Of a stretch of 64,000 nucleotides of DNA, positions 1 to 9,853 are shown in pieces (the stretch's first letter is position 1; every line of letters starts with the position of its first letter). The DNA is from Luteolibacter flavescens. Lineage in GTDB: Bacteria; Verrucomicrobiota; Verrucomicrobiia; Verrucomicrobiales; Akkermansiaceae. The position numbers were made by a program, and so were the translations under genes. Location of the stretch: the NCBI RefSeq assembly GCF_025950085.1, contig NZ_JAPDDS010000005.1:310001-374000 (forward strand), given 5' to 3'. The notes beneath the pieces were generated by a model, which was not told the DNA's origin, did not search any database, and worked only from the letters and a program-made list of their open reading frames with translations.

Positions 1-1
1 G

Positions 2-643
2 GACAATCCCACCTTCTTCCCCGAGGCGCAGACCATCCAGGAGATCCGCGAGCCGATCGTGAATGTCTACATCATGGTCCCGGGCGAATACATCGGGGAC
101 ATGATGCAGCTCGTGCTGGAGAAGCGCGGCGAGGTGACGAACACCGAGACCATCGACGACATGCGCGTGATGCTCTCCTGCGTCCTGCCGCTTTCCGAGA
201 TCCTCGTCGATTTCAATGACAAGCTGAAGTCCATGACCCGCGGCTACGGCTCCATGGACTACGAGCACGCCGGCTACCGCGCCGCGAAGATGGTGAAGAT
301 GGACATGCTCATCGCCGGCGATCCGGTCGAGGCATTCTCCACCATCGTCCACCGCGACAAGGCCGAGTCCTACGGCCGCATGCTGGCCGGCAAGCTGAAG
401 GACGTCATCCCGCAGCACCTTTTCGTCGTCGCCATCCAGGCGGCCGTCGGCGGCAAGATCGTCGCCCGCGAGAGCATCTCCGCCATGCGCAAGAACGTGA
501 CCGCCAAGTGCTACGGCGGTGACATCACCCGCAAGCGCAAGCTGCTCGAGAAGCAGAAGGAAGGTAAGAAGAAGATGAAGATGTTCGGCAAGGTGAACAT
601 CCCCCAAGACGCCTTCATCAAGGTGCTGAAGAGCGGGGATTGA
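2..643 (+). CDS. lepA: Elongation factor 4 (LepA), 3' part
   Basis: C-terminal 213 residues of the ribosome back-translocase EF-4/LepA; the frame is open from base 2, so the N-terminal GTPase domain lies outside the window. The visible part holds the end of the EF-G-like domain V (EPIVNVYIMVPGEYIGD, then MTRGYGSMDYE) and the LepA-specific C-terminal domain (IQAAVGGKIVARES, YGGDITRKRKLLEKQKEGKK). The Lys/Arg-rich segment that binds tRNA and ribosome is intact, and the protein ends in a normal stop. The family acts on stalled or misregistered 70S ribosomes at the inner face of the membrane. It is not part of the downstream ribosomal cluster; a hairpin about 77 bases after the stop probably ends its transcript. 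Confidence 0.97.
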   Translation, partial: DNPTFFPEAQTIQEIREPIVNVYIMVPGEYIGDMMQLVLEKRGEVTNTETIDDMRVMLSCVLPLSEILVDFNDKLKSMTRGYGSMDYEHAGYRAAKMVKMDMLIAGDPVEAFSTIVHRDKAESYGRMLAGKLKDVIPQHLFVVAIQAAVGGKIVARESISAMRKNVTAKCYGGDITRKRKLLEKQKEGKKKMKMFGKVNIPQDAFIKVLKSGD

Positions 644-719
644 GGCCCCGGCGGCGTTCCTCGAGTGCTCGCCGGACCGGCATGCAGGCTTGAATCTGCG
701 GTCGACTCCGGAATGATGT

Positions 720-741
720 GGCAATGCTGAGATGCATTGCC
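720..741 (+). terminator. Hairpin after lepA
   Basis: A perfect 8-bp stem (GGCAATGC, loop TGAGAT, GCATTGCC) is followed within 7 bases by GTTTT. It sits between the lepA stop and the next gene. The stem is only moderately stable and the T tract is short, so this is a plausible rather than certain intrinsic terminator. Confidence 0.4.
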
Positions 742-906
742 CTGCTCGTTTTCGTGCCTCGGAGGAGAACGGTTGGGCGGTGATCTTTGGTGTTCTCCCG
801 CTGATTGGAGGAACAGGGACTGAGAGCGGCTTTTCAGGGAGCTGCTCTGCCGGTGTCACGTGTTGACCCTTGAATGATCTATCATTGCCGTGCCATCACT
901 CCGGCG

Positions 907-2019
907 ATGACGAAATCGCAGTTGTTGTTTTTCTCGGGCATTGCCCTTCTGCTCACTTCCTGCGGTGCGAGCCGTTGGTCGGAGGCTCAAAAGGCGTCGT
1001 TGGGTTCGATTGCCGTTCCTCCGGTACCCGTCGCTGGTGATGGCTACGACAAGCCAATCGGAAGCCCGGAAATAGCGGCTCCCTACATCTCGGCACCGGT
1101 GGGCAGCGGCTTTGCCGGCGGCGCGATCGCGGCAGGTGTCGGGCAGCTTGCGGTAGAGATCGCAGCGGTGGCGGAGCAGAAGTCCTTCGAGGGCCGCTAT
1201 GCGGACGCCATCTCGAAGGCCCCCGGCACGGTCCCCGGCGATCTCTCCGGCCGCGTGCGCAAGGCCGTGGCAGGCACCGTGGGGTCCCTGCCTCATTTTC
1301 ATGGGAAGGTGCGCGATGATTCGCCCAACCGTCTCGTCGTCACGGTGGAAAAATTCCGCTACGTCCGGGTGGGCAATGACGGTGGAGAGATGCTGATGGT
1401 TCCCTCGCTCTCAGGGAAATTCGATCTCACCGGTGCCGGCGGGACGAAGCTCCTGTCGCGGAATTTCAACGCTTCCGCAACTTCGGTCCGCCGCACGATT
1501 GATGGATTCGTGCGTGACCGGGGCGCGGCTTCAAGGGCCTTCGACGAAGCGGCCGCCGAGGTCGCCCGGCAGATCGGTGAAGCCGTCGGCGAGAAGCTCG
1601 GCGAAACACCCGGCGCTCCCGCGGTCACGACACCGGCCGGACGCACCGCAAAGCCCGGCAAGCCCTATCAACTCTCGGACGTCAGCGGTCTCACCGCCAC
1701 CTGCAGCAATCCGTATCCTCTCACTCAATCCTGCAACATCTGGTCTGGCGCGGCACGCCGGATCGAGGTGGGCGGCCAGAAGCTGAAGATCGCGGGAAGT
1801 GCCGACGGGAAGATCATCCTGATCCGCGATGCCGGGCTCGTCCCGAAGAACGCCGTCTCGTCAAAGGGCAGCGCGCAGTATGATGCGGTGAAGGCAGCTC
1901 TGGAAGCCTCGGGCGTCTGGGTTCTCAAGCAACGCGACATGGTGAGCGCAGGTAAGACGGTCGGCTTCTTCCTGGAAACGAGCGGAGACGCCTACGGAGC
2001 CATCACCAAGGGCTCATGA
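907..2019 (+). CDS. Predicted lipoprotein of unknown function
   Basis: A 370-residue protein. I chose the ATG at 907 rather than the in-frame ATG at 874 because it places a classical lipoprotein signal at the N-terminus: MTK, a hydrophobic core, then lipobox LLTSC, with Cys about residue 19. The mature part begins with a low-complexity Ser/Ala/Pro/Gly stretch. Its middle (VVTVEKFRYVRVGNDG, then a beta-rich segment) looks like an envelope lipoprotein fold, and the C-terminal 100 residues hold a second beta-rich block with two Cys (TATCSNPYPLTQSCN) that may form a disulfide. I recognise no named family. It stands alone and converges on the peroxiredoxin gene. Confidence 0.75.
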   Translation: MTKSQLLFFSGIALLLTSCGASRWSEAQKASLGSIAVPPVPVAGDGYDKPIGSPEIAAPYISAPVGSGFAGGAIAAGVGQLAVEIAAVAEQKSFEGRYADAISKAPGTVPGDLSGRVRKAVAGTVGSLPHFHGKVRDDSPNRLVVTVEKFRYVRVGNDGGEMLMVPSLSGKFDLTGAGGTKLLSRNFNASATSVRRTIDGFVRDRGAASRAFDEAAAEVARQIGEAVGEKLGETPGAPAVTTPAGRTAKPGKPYQLSDVSGLTATCSNPYPLTQSCNIWSGAARRIEVGGQKLKIAGSADGKIILIRDAGLVPKNAVSSKGSAQYDAVKAALEASGVWVLKQRDMVSAGKTVGFFLETSGDAYGAITKGS

Positions 2020-2073
2020 CCTCGGAGCGGGGCGGGCGATGGCCGCGATGATGGACTAAGAAAACTCGACTTG

Positions 2074-2090
2074 GCGGCTCTGTGAGCCGC
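2074..2090. terminator. Short hairpin between convergent genes
   Basis: GCGGCTC-TGT-GAGCCGC, a 7-bp stem with a 3-base loop, lies between the convergent lipoprotein and peroxiredoxin genes. An A-run on the left (AAAACTCGACTT) becomes a T-rich stretch on the minus strand, so it would serve the peroxiredoxin transcript best. The evidence is weak. Confidence 0.3.
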
Positions 2091-2106
2091 TCACGAGGGC
2101 TGATCC

Positions 2107-2622
2107 TCACTTCTTCTCGCCGATCTCCTTCAGCACGTCCGCGGCCTGCTGTTCGGTCGAGGCCTCGAGGTCGCGCCAGGCGAGCTTGCCGTCCTTGAAG
2201 AGAAAGGCTTGCCGCTTCGTGAAGCCCATGCTGTGCGGCACGCCGAAGGCATCGGCGACCTTGGCCTCCTTGTCCGCGAGGAGCGGGAAGGGGAGCTTGT
2301 ACTTCTCCTGGAAGGCCTTTTGCGCGGCCACGTCGTCCATGCTGACGCCATAGACCTTCACCTTCTTCTCCGTGAGCGTGGCGTAGGAGTCGCGCAGGGA
2401 GCAGGCCTGCTTCGTGCAGCCGGGGGTATCGGCCTTCGGGTAGAAATAGACCAGCGTCCAGCCCTCGGCACCGCTCTTGGCGAGTTCGACGTCCTTGCCG
2501 TCCTGATCCTTCGCCGTCACGGCCGGCAGGGCGGCGCCGACTTCGATGGGTTCGGCGGCGTTTGCGGCGATGGCGAGGCCGATGGGAGCGACGACTGCGG
2601 CGAGGATTTGGAGCGGCTTCAT
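2107..2622 (-). CDS. Exported Bcp/PrxQ-type peroxiredoxin
   Basis: A thiol peroxidase of the AhpC/TSA superfamily, Bcp (PrxQ) subgroup, which reduces hydrogen peroxide and organic hydroperoxides. The start at 2622 gives 171 residues with an N-terminal signal peptide ending near ANAA-EP, so the enzyme is probably periplasmic, unlike the usual cytosolic Bcp. The motif DTPGCTKQACSLRD contains Cys69 (peroxidatic) and Cys74 (resolving) in the CX4C arrangement of the atypical 2-Cys PrxQ type. VYFYPKADTPGC and the later GVPHSMGF are also family features. Upstream in-frame codons reach 2802 but run through the tRNA gene and have no signal-like sequence. The reductant partner is not visible here. Confidence 0.93.
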   Translation of the reverse strand: MKPLQILAAVVAPIGLAIAANAAEPIEVGAALPAVTAKDQDGKDVELAKSGAEGWTLVYFYPKADTPGCTKQACSLRDSYATLTEKKVKVYGVSMDDVAAQKAFQEKYKLPFPLLADKEAKVADAFGVPHSMGFTKRQAFLFKDGKLAWRDLEASTEQQAADVLKEIGEKK

Positions 2623-2745
2623 GCTGGCCGGGAGACTGCCATGGGAAATCCTCTCCGCAAGCAGGCGATTTTTCAATGGACAGACAGGCCGGGCGACGCT
2701 AGAGCCTTCGCCCCGCCCGCAAGGGTGGTCACAGAATTTGGTAAC

Positions 2746-2820
<75 letters not shown>

Positions 2821-2841
2821 AATCTTTTTCCCCTTCCTTCT

Positions 2842-3295
2842 TTAGGAAGCCCTGTCCGTGGTCGAGATCGTGTCTCCCATCGCCAGCTCCCCGTCCGCGA
2901 GGATCTCGGCATACAGCCCGCCGCGATGGATCAGGCCTGGGAATACCGGCAGCGACGTGACCCGGCCAGGTGGGCGCAAGGCTCACAGAGGCGCAGCCCA
3001 CGCATGGAAATGGCACCGACGGTGAAATCCCTGCCGCCCAGCTCATTCAGGCGGATTCCCCGGGTCAAAAGATTGCGTTGCGCCTGGGCGGGGCTCAGCG
3101 GCAGGCCGGAGTCCTGGCGGAAAAGCTCCAGAGCTTCCACCTCGATGAGCGTGATGTCCCTCCGTCCGGAGTTCTTCGAGAAAGTCCCTGTCCCGAGCGC
3201 ATAGCGGTCGCCCTCCAGGCCCAAGCCCGCCGGATCTCAACAGGCAGCGTGCCGACGGCCGGAGCGATGAAAATACCGAGGAGAGTGCCCTTCAT
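2842..3295 (-). pseudogene. MOSC-domain protein, broken by two lesions
   Basis: MOSC (molybdenum cofactor sulfurase C-terminal) domain remnant read in three frames. The N-terminus MKGTLLGIFIAPAVG starts at 3295. The frame changes near 3222-3230, where several residues normally found before GLGLEGDRYA also seem to be missing. The core GLEGDRYALGTGTFS, RDITLIEVEALE, RNLLTRGIRLNEL and LCEPCAHLAG follows. A second shift near 2960-2966 then restores the typical ending LPVFPGLIHRGGLYAEIL and GELAMGDTI up to the stop at 2842. The second lesion is explained by loss of one base in a GC-rich run; the first needs a deletion. Intact relatives bind sulfur carried on a conserved Cys, which is still present. 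A sequencing error could explain one lesion but hardly both. Confidence 0.8.
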
Positions 3296-3665
3296 GGGGT
3301 GGATGGCCATTGGTCCTCTGCGCCGTGGTCCCCATTTGATGAGAAGCAAGCGGCATGCATTCTATAAAGAAGAGAGTCAGCCAGTCCTCGGAAGCGCTCC
3401 GTTCGCGAGGATGCAGCCGGGGCGGATTCCCGGATTTGCTTTAAAAGGACGCCCCGTTCAGTGCGGCCTGAATTATTCCAAACCACCTCGTGGACGTCGA
3501 ATCCGGTCGGTCGTGCCCCGTTCTGTGCGACGAACTCGGCAGATGACGCATGGATTAGATGATTGATGCACAATCAGTTGAATTGGATCAAGGGCTCCCC
3601 GAAAGATCGTAAAATTTCCCCCGGAGCCACCCGGAAGATTTCTGAAAACTTTTTCGAAATAGGAC

Positions 3666-3693
3666 TTGTCAGAGGTGCTTCGATCCCTAGATT
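3666..3693 (+). promoter_or_regulatory. Candidate distal promoter of the str cluster
   Basis: TTGTCA, 16 bases, TAGATT. This would start transcription near 3700 and leave a leader of about 160 bases before rpsL. It matches the sigma70 consensus only partly. Confidence 0.35.
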
Positions 3694-3729
3694 CGCCGCC
3701 CCACATCGCCACCTGCCAATACGCATTCA

Positions 3730-3758
3730 TTGCAACGCGGGCGGCTTCATTCTCTAAA
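3730..3758 (+). promoter_or_regulatory. Candidate proximal promoter of the str cluster
   Basis: TTGCAA, 17 bases, TCTAAA. Spacing is ideal, four of six bases match in each box, and it is closer to rpsL than the first candidate. The two may both be used; the sequence does not decide. Confidence 0.35.
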
Positions 3759-3860
3759 CACTATCGGGTGCAGCTCCGGATAAAAGGCTCCTGCGAGGAT
3801 TTTCGCTCGCTCCTTTGTCCGGCTACGCATCTAGCGAACACCGAACCACGCAGGAATCCC

Positions 3861-4274
3861 ATGCCGACCATCAACCAGCTCGTCCGCAAAGGACGGCAGA
3901 CTCCGATCGAAAAGTCGAAGTCTCCGGCGATGACCAATTGCCCGCAGCGCCGCGGCGTCTGCCTCCAGGTCATGACCCGCACGCCGAAGAAGCCGAACTC
4001 GGCTCTCCGTAAGGTGGCGAAGGTCCGCTTGACCAACGGTTACGAAGTCATCGCCTACATCGGCGGTGAAGGCCACAACCTCCAGGAGCACTCCATCGTG
4101 CTCGTCCGTGGCGGCCGTGTTAAGGACCTTCCAGGTGTCCGCTACCACATCGTCCGTGGTTCGCTCGATACCCTCGGCGTCGACAAGCGTCGCCAGAGCC
4201 GCTCGAAGTACGGCGCCAAGCGTCCGAAGCCGGGTCAGCCCGCCGCTGCTGCCAAGGGTGGCAAGAAGAAGTAA
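3861..4274 (+). CDS. rpsL: Small ribosomal subunit protein uS12
   Basis: 137 residues, a slightly long uS12 because of a basic Ala/Lys tail ([10 protein letters not shown]). It forms part of the decoding centre of the 30S subunit. Diagnostic stretches are [12 protein letters not shown], the streptomycin-site loop [12 protein letters not shown], and [14 protein letters not shown] with the Asp commonly methylthiolated by RimO. The start at 3861 was chosen by alignment to the invariant N-terminus; an open frame extends upstream to 3666 but is unrelated. It is the first gene of a run that continues to map without a strand change. Only AGGA is visible as a weak ribosome-binding site. Confidence 0.98.
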   Translation: MPTINQLVRKGRQTPIEKSKSPAMTNCPQRRGVCLQVMTRTPKKPNSALRKVAKVRLTNGYEVIAYIGGEGHNLQEHSIVLVRGGRVKDLPGVRYHIVRGSLDTLGVDKRRQSRSKYGAKRPKPGQPAAAAKGGKKK

Positions 4275-4306
4275 TCCCGCGTCGAAAGCCTTAATCTTTT
4301 CCGACC

Positions 4307-4780
4307 ATGTCACGCCGCAAGCGCACTTTCCACAAGCCCGATCGCCGGGACTCCCGCTACGACAGCTCCCTCGTGGGTCACCTCATTTCCAAGGTGATGC
4401 TCGACGGCAAGCGTTCCCTCGCGGAGCGCATCGTCTATGCCGCCATCGACAAGGCGAGCGAAGGCGCAGATACCGTCGATCCGCTTGAGATCGTCACCCG
4501 CGCCATTGAGAACGCCAAGCCGCGCGTGGAAGTGAAGAGCCGCCGCGTCGGTGGTGCCACTTACCAGGTTCCGCTTGAAGTGGCCGCCGATCGTTCCGAG
4601 TCCCTCGCCCTGCGCTGGATCGTCGGATACGCCCGCGGTCGCAAGGGCACCCCGATGCACGTGGCCCTGGCCAACGAGCTGAAGGACGCCGCGAACAACC
4701 AAGGCTCGTCCGTCCGCAAGCGCGACGACGTGCACAAGATGGCCCAGGCCAACCGCGCCTTCGCCCACTTCCGCTGGTAA
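4307..4780 (+). CDS. rpsG: Small ribosomal subunit protein uS7
   Basis: 157 residues, the normal length. It nucleates assembly of the 30S head and contacts the E site. Family signatures seen are MSRRKRTFHKPD at the N-terminus, VEVKSRRVGGATYQVP in the middle and ALRWIVGYARGRKG. It lies 32 bases after rpsL and 34 before fusA, the classical str order. No Shine-Dalgarno sequence precedes the ATG; the upstream bases are a pyrimidine-rich CTTTTCCGACC. Confidence 0.98.
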   Translation: MSRRKRTFHKPDRRDSRYDSSLVGHLISKVMLDGKRSLAERIVYAAIDKASEGADTVDPLEIVTRAIENAKPRVEVKSRRVGGATYQVPLEVAADRSESLALRWIVGYARGRKGTPMHVALANELKDAANNQGSSVRKRDDVHKMAQANRAFAHFRW

Positions 4781-4814
4781 ATCATTCAAGGGGAAGTTTC
4801 TTCCCCATCCTGCC

Positions 4815-6962
4815 ATGTCTTCCACTGTCAACAATCCCGATCGCCCGTATCCGCTTGAGCGGACGCGGAACATTGGGATTGCGGCGCACATCGACGCCGG
4901 GAAGACGACGCTCACGGAACGCATCCTCTTCTACACGGGGATGATCCACAAGATCGGCGAGGTGCACGATGGTGCCGCCACGACCGATTGGATGGAGCAG
5001 GAACGCGAGCGCGGCATCACGATCACTTCCGCCGCCGTGACCACCAAGTGGTTCCAGCGTGCGGAGGAGGGTGTGACGAAGCTCTTCGCGAAGGAAGAGC
5101 AGCGCATCAATATCATCGATACTCCCGGCCACGTGGACTTCACGGCCGAAGTCGAGCGCTCCCTGCGGGTGCTCGACGGGGCGATCGTCGTCTTCTGCGG
5201 CGTCGCCGGGGTGCAGCCCCAGACCGAGACGGTCTGGCGCCAGGCGACGAAGTATCACGTCCCGCGCATCGTCTTCGTCAACAAGATGGACCGCGTCGGC
5301 GCGAACTTCGACAGCGTCTTCCACGAGGTGAAGGACAAGCTCGGCGCGAATGCCGTGCGCATCCTCATCCCGATCGGCTCCGAGGACACCCTCAGCGGCC
5401 AGATCGACGTGGTGAACCAGAAGGAGATCCACTTCAATGACGACGACAAGTTCGGCTCCACCTACGTGGTCCGCGAGCTGAGCGCCGATCTGAAGGAAAT
5501 CGCCGAAGAGGCCTACACCGAGCTGGTGGGTGCCGTGGCCGATGTGGACGACATCCTCGGCGAGAAGTTCCTCATGGAGGAGCCGATCTCCACCGAAGAG
5601 CTGAAACAGGCCATCCGCCGCGCCACGATCGGGAACAAGCTGGTGCCCGTCGCCGGTGGTTCCGCCTTCAAGAACAAGGGCGTCCAGTATCTCATCGACG
5701 CCGTCGTCGATTACCTCCCGAGTCCGCTCGACATCCCGGCAGCCGTCGGCATGAACCCGGACAACGAGGAAGAGAAGATCGAGGTCCACACGAGCGACAA
5801 CGAGAAGTTCTGCTCCCTCGCCTTCAAACTCTGGGCGGACAAATTCGTCGGCAAGCTGGTCTTCTTCCGCGTCTATTCCGGAGTCATCAAGAAAGGCGAC
5901 ACGGTCTACAACCCGCGAACCCGCCGCTCCGAGCGAGTCGGACGCCTGATCCAGATCCAGGCCGACGAGCACAAGGACATCGATGCTTGTTACGCCGGCG
6001 ACATCGCCGCGATGGTCGGGATCAAAAACGTCACCACCGGTGACACGCTGGCCAAGGAAGGCTACGACGTCGTTCTCGAACCCCCCACTTTCCCGGATCC
6101 CGTCATCTCTCTGGCGGTCGAGCCGAAAACCAAAGCCGATCAGGAAAAGCTGGCAAATGCGCTGGCACGGCTTTCGGAAGAAGATCCCACTTTCCAGGTC
6201 AAGACCGACGAGGAAACCGGCCAGACCATCATCTCCGGCATGGGCGAGCTCCACCTGGAGATCATCGTCGATCGCCTGAAGCGTGAGTTCAAGGTCGAGG
6301 CCAATACCGGCGACCCGCAGATCGCCTACCGCGAGACCATCACCGGCGAAGCCAATGGTGAGGGCAAGCTGGTCAAGCAATCCGGTGGCCGCGGCCAATA
6401 CGGCCACGTCCGTCTCCACGTCCGTCCGAATGAAAAGGGCAAGGGCCTCACGATCGAAAACAAGATCGTGGGCGGTGAAATCCCCAAGGATTTCCACAAT
6501 GCCGTCTTCAAGGGCGTGCGCGAGTCGATCACGAATGGCATCATCGCCGGCTACCCGGTGATCGACGTCCACGTGGACGTGCTCGGCGGATCCTTCCACG
6601 AGGTGGACTCGAACGAGAACGCCTTCACGATGGCCGCCATCTTCGCGATGAAGGACGCCTTCAAGAAGGCGAAGTCCATCCTCCTCGAGCCCATCATGGC
6701 CGTGGAAGTCTCCACCCCGGACGACTACCAGGGCGACGTGATGGGCGATCTGAACCGCCGCCGCGGCCAGATCCAGAACCTGGAAACCAAGGGCAAGCTC
6801 GCCGTCATCAAGGCGAATGTTCCGCTCAAGGAAATGTTCGGCTACTCCACGGACGTCCGCACCATTTCCTCCGGCCGCGCTTCCTACTCGATGACTCCGT
6901 CACACTTCGAGCAGGTGCCGACCAACATCCTCACGCAGATCGTCAACGATCGCGGCCACTAA
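4815..6962 (+). CDS. fusA: Translation elongation factor G
   Basis: 715-residue GTPase that drives translocation of mRNA and tRNAs. G1 is [14 protein letters not shown]2 contains [10 protein letters not shown]3 is [11 protein letters not shown] and G4 is NKMD, followed by domains II-V with [14 protein letters not shown] and [21 protein letters not shown]. It is slightly longer than the usual 690-705 residues because of an insert of about 12 residues before G3 ([11 protein letters not shown]). It sits between rpsG and rpsJ; here tuf does not follow fusA, so EF-Tu must be encoded elsewhere. A 605-codon frame on the opposite strand is a composition artefact. Confidence 0.98.
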   Translation: MSSTVNNPDRPYPLERTRNIGIAAHIDAGKTTLTERILFYTGMIHKIGEVHDGAATTDWMEQERERGITITSAAVTTKWFQRAEEGVTKLFAKEEQRINIIDTPGHVDFTAEVERSLRVLDGAIVVFCGVAGVQPQTETVWRQATKYHVPRIVFVNKMDRVGANFDSVFHEVKDKLGANAVRILIPIGSEDTLSGQIDVVNQKEIHFNDDDKFGSTYVVRELSADLKEIAEEAYTELVGAVADVDDILGEKFLMEEPISTEELKQAIRRATIGNKLVPVAGGSAFKNKGVQYLIDAVVDYLPSPLDIPAAVGMNPDNEEEKIEVHTSDNEKFCSLAFKLWADKFVGKLVFFRVYSGVIKKGDTVYNPRTRRSERVGRLIQIQADEHKDIDACYAGDIAAMVGIKNVTTGDTLAKEGYDVVLEPPTFPDPVISLAVEPKTKADQEKLANALARLSEEDPTFQVKTDEETGQTIISGMGELHLEIIVDRLKREFKVEANTGDPQIAYRETITGEANGEGKLVKQSGGRGQYGHVRLHVRPNEKGKGLTIENKIVGGEIPKDFHNAVFKGVRESITNGIIAGYPVIDVHVDVLGGSFHEVDSNENAFTMAAIFAMKDAFKKAKSILLEPIMAVEVSTPDDYQGDVMGDLNRRRGQIQNLETKGKLAVIKANVPLKEMFGYSTDVRTISSGRASYSMTPSHFEQVPTNILTQIVNDRGH

Positions 6963-6994
6963 TTTACCCAACATCTCTAACTACATCCACTGCC

Positions 6995-7303
<309 letters not shown>

Positions 7304-7356
7304 GGTCCCGCACGGATCTCACTTTCAAGTTCTCAAATTTCAAATCGACCAACGCC

Positions 7357-7998
7357 ATGTCTCTCGGACTTCTCGGCAAAAAGCTCGGTATGACCCGCCT
7401 CTTCGATGAGAAGAGCCAGGCCATGATCCCCGTCACCGTCATCGAAGTGGGTGGCAACACCTGCCTGCAGGTCAAGACCGTCGAAAAGGACGGCTACTCC
7501 GCCGTCCAGGTCGGCTACGGTGACAAGAAGGAATTCCGCACGGACAAGCCTTCCCTCGGTCACTTCAAGAAGTACGGCTCCACGCCGAAGTACAAGGTGC
7601 AGGAGTTCCGCTTCCCGGCCGACCAAGCTGCCCCGGACACCCACACCGGCATGGACACCTTCACGGCCGGTCAGTGGGTCGACGTGATCGGCACCACCAA
7701 GGGCCGCGGCTTCCAGGGTGCTGTGAAGCGCCACGGCTTCGGCGGTCTCAAGATGACCCACGGCTCCATGATGCACCGCCGGACCGGCGCCATCGGCTGC
7801 CGCTCCACCCCGGGCCGCGTCTGGAAGAACCAGAAGATGCCCGGACACATGGGCGACGTGCCACGCACCACCCAGAACCTCAAGGTCGTCGCCGTGCGTC
7901 CTGAGGACGGTGTGATCCTCATCTCCGGTGCCGTCCCCGGTGCCAAGGGTGGCTACGTCACCATCCGCCCCGCCAAGAAGAAGACCGCCGCCGCCTGA
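7357..7998 (+). CDS. rplC: Large ribosomal subunit protein uL3
   Basis: 213 residues. Signatures are GLLGKKLGMTRLF at the N-terminus, VDVIGTTKGRGFQGAVKRHGF, and the loop reaching the peptidyl-transferase centre (KMPGHMGDVPRTTQNLKVV). The Gln that PrmB methylates in E. coli is His here. It initiates 50S assembly. A 53-base gap separates it from rpsJ and 40 bases from rplD. Confidence 0.98.
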   Translation: MSLGLLGKKLGMTRLFDEKSQAMIPVTVIEVGGNTCLQVKTVEKDGYSAVQVGYGDKKEFRTDKPSLGHFKKYGSTPKYKVQEFRFPADQAAPDTHTGMDTFTAGQWVDVIGTTKGRGFQGAVKRHGFGGLKMTHGSMMHRRTGAIGCRSTPGRVWKNQKMPGHMGDVPRTTQNLKVVAVRPEDGVILISGAVPGAKGGYVTIRPAKKKTAAA

Positions 7999-8038
7999 GG
8001 CCGGGGTTTGAACCGCAACTCTCAATCGCATCCCAGTC

Positions 8039-8647
8039 ATGCCCGCGAAAACTTTCACCGCTGACGCCGCGCAGAGCGCGAACATCCTGCTCGCCGAAGC
8101 CGACAAGGGCGCCCAGGCCGTGCACGATCTCGTCACCGCCTACCGCGCCAACCGCCGCACCGGGTCCGCCAACTCGAAGACCCGTGGCGAAGTCCGCGGT
8201 AACAACAAGAAGATCTACAAGCAGAAGGGCACCGGCAACGCCCGTCACGGCGACAAGCGCGCCCCGATCTTCGTCGGTGGTGGCGTGGTCTTCGGCCCGC
8301 GTCCCCGCGACTACTCGAAGCACGTCCCGAAGAACGTCCGTAAGCTCGCCCTGCGCCGTGTCCTCGGTGACATCGTCCGCGACGAGACCGCCAAGGTCCT
8401 TCCTTCCTTCTCCATCGCCGATGGCAAGACGAAGTCCTTCATCTCCGCCGTCTCCGCAGACGCCGAGCCGAAGAAGGTGCTCATCGTCGCCAAGAGCTTC
8501 GACGAGAAGACCTACCTCTCCGCCCGCAACGTCGCCTGGGCCCAGCTCGTCACCGCCGACAGCGTGAACGTCGAGGAACTCCTCCACGCCAATACCGTGC
8601 TGCTCGTCGAGGACGCCCTCGAGACCCTCGCCAAGCGCACCGCCTAA
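8039..8647 (+). CDS. rplD: Large ribosomal subunit protein uL4
   Basis: 202 residues, normal length. The extended loop lining the exit tunnel is visible as the basic stretch RGEVRGNNKKIYKQKGTGN followed by ARHGDKRAPIFVGGGVVFGPRPRDYS. In E. coli uL4 also represses the S10 operon by binding its leader. No comparable S10 leader exists here because rpsJ follows fusA directly, so that form of autoregulation seems unlikely. Confidence 0.97.
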   Translation: MPAKTFTADAAQSANILLAEADKGAQAVHDLVTAYRANRRTGSANSKTRGEVRGNNKKIYKQKGTGNARHGDKRAPIFVGGGVVFGPRPRDYSKHVPKNVRKLALRRVLGDIVRDETAKVLPSFSIADGKTKSFISAVSADAEPKKVLIVAKSFDEKTYLSARNVAWAQLVTADSVNVEELLHANTVLLVEDALETLAKRTA

Positions 8648-8669
8648 TTCTCATCGCTGAAACCGCGCC

Positions 8670-8954
8670 ATGAAAGACATCTACCAAGTCATCAAGAACG
8701 TCCGCCTCAGCGAGAAGGCCACCATGCTCCAGGAGACCAACAATGAGGTCGTCCTCGAGGTGAACCGCGACGCCAACAAGCTCGATATCAAGCGTGCCGT
8801 CGAAACCCTGCTGGGCAAGAAGGTCGCCGCCGTCCGCACCGCCAACTTCGCAGGCAAGGCCAAGCGCCGCCGCCGTGCCGATGAAGGCCGCACCAACCAC
8901 TGGAAGAAGGCCATCGTCCGCCTCAAGGAAGGCGAAACGCTCGACCTCGTCTGA
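8670..8954 (+). CDS. rplW: Large ribosomal subunit protein uL23
   Basis: 94 residues. It lies at the tunnel exit, where it docks trigger factor and the signal recognition particle. Seen: IKNVRLSEKATMLQE at the N-terminus, VLEVNRDANKLDIKRAVETL and KRRRRADEGRTNHWKKAIV. It follows rplD by 22 bases and precedes rplB by 34. Confidence 0.97.
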   Translation: MKDIYQVIKNVRLSEKATMLQETNNEVVLEVNRDANKLDIKRAVETLLGKKVAAVRTANFAGKAKRRRRADEGRTNHWKKAIVRLKEGETLDLV

Positions 8955-8988
8955 TTTCTAACCGGCTAACCCCGAACCAACCAGAGCC

Positions 8989-9834
8989 ATGCCTCTCAAG
9001 GAGTTCACACCCAATACCCCGTCCGAACGCTACAAGGTGCTCCCGTCCTTCGACGAGATCACCAAGCACAAGCCGGAGAAGAGCCTTCTGACCCCGCTCA
9101 AGAGGAGCGGCGGCCGCAACAACACCGGCCGCATCACCACCCGCCACATCGGCGGTGGTCACAAGCGCCACTACCGTCTGGTCGACTTCAAGCGCGGCAA
9201 GTACGACGTCGCCGCCACCGTGGTCGGCATCGAGTACGATCCGAACCGCACCTGCCGCATCGCCCTCATCCAGTACAGTGACGGCGTGAAGAGCTACATC
9301 CTCGCCCCTGCGGGCCTGGAAGTCGGCGCGACCGTCACCTCCGGTGAAAAGGCCGCTCCGAAGGTGGGCAACGCAATGCCGCTCAAGAGCGTCCCGCTCG
9401 GCACCGCGATCCACAACATCGAGCTCATCCCGGGCAACGGTGGCAAGGTCGCCCGCGCCGCCGGCCAGCAGGCCGTGCTCTCCAACCGCGAAGGCGGCTG
9501 GGCGCTGGTCAAGATGCCTTCCGGTGAGATCCGCCGCTTCAACGAGAACTGCTTCTGCACGATCGGCACCGTCGGCAACCGCGATCACATGAACGAGGTG
9601 TCCGGCAAGGCTGGCCGCACCCGCTGGCAGGGCGTCCGCCCGACCGTCCGCGGCATGTGCATGAACCCCGTCGACCACCCGAACGGTGGTGGTGAGGGCA
9701 AGTCGAAGTCCGGTGGTGGTCGCCAGCACCTTCTCAGCCCCTGGGGCCACGCGAAGGGACAAAAGACCCGCAAGCCGAAGAAGCAGACCTCGACCTTCAT
9801 CGTCGAAAGCCGCCACGCCAAGAAGAAGCGCTAA
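8989..9834 (+). CDS. rplB: Large ribosomal subunit protein uL2
   Basis: 281 residues. It is a primary 23S rRNA-binding protein close to the peptidyl-transferase centre. Seen: [37 protein letters not shown], and the C-terminal [13 protein letters not shown] with the conserved His, then [16 protein letters not shown]. The order rplW-rplB-rpsS is standard. Confidence 0.98.
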   Translation: MPLKEFTPNTPSERYKVLPSFDEITKHKPEKSLLTPLKRSGGRNNTGRITTRHIGGGHKRHYRLVDFKRGKYDVAATVVGIEYDPNRTCRIALIQYSDGVKSYILAPAGLEVGATVTSGEKAAPKVGNAMPLKSVPLGTAIHNIELIPGNGGKVARAAGQQAVLSNREGGWALVKMPSGEIRRFNENCFCTIGTVGNRDHMNEVSGKAGRTRWQGVRPTVRGMCMNPVDHPNGGGEGKSKSGGGRQHLLSPWGHAKGQKTRKPKKQTSTFIVESRHAKKKR

Positions 9835-9853
9835 CCTTCACCTCTAGTAAATC

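Larger units (their letters stand above)
3296..3860. other. Gene-free leader upstream of rpsL
   Basis: 565 bases without a convincing gene. Short open frames exist on both strands but show no recognisable protein and no consistent codon bias. Base composition drops in GC towards 3590-3780, as expected for a promoter region. Two sigma70-like promoter candidates lie within it. Confidence 0.6.

Noticed and set aside
3292-3573. 93-codon minus-strand frame upstream of rpsL
   Set aside because: No similarity recognised, no start signal, and it lies in the probable promoter region.
4782-6599. 605-codon open frame antisense to fusA
   Set aside because: High-GC codon bias of fusA leaves few stops on the opposite strand. 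The translation is Asp/Leu/Val/Gly-rich without any recognisable domain, and fusA is unambiguous.
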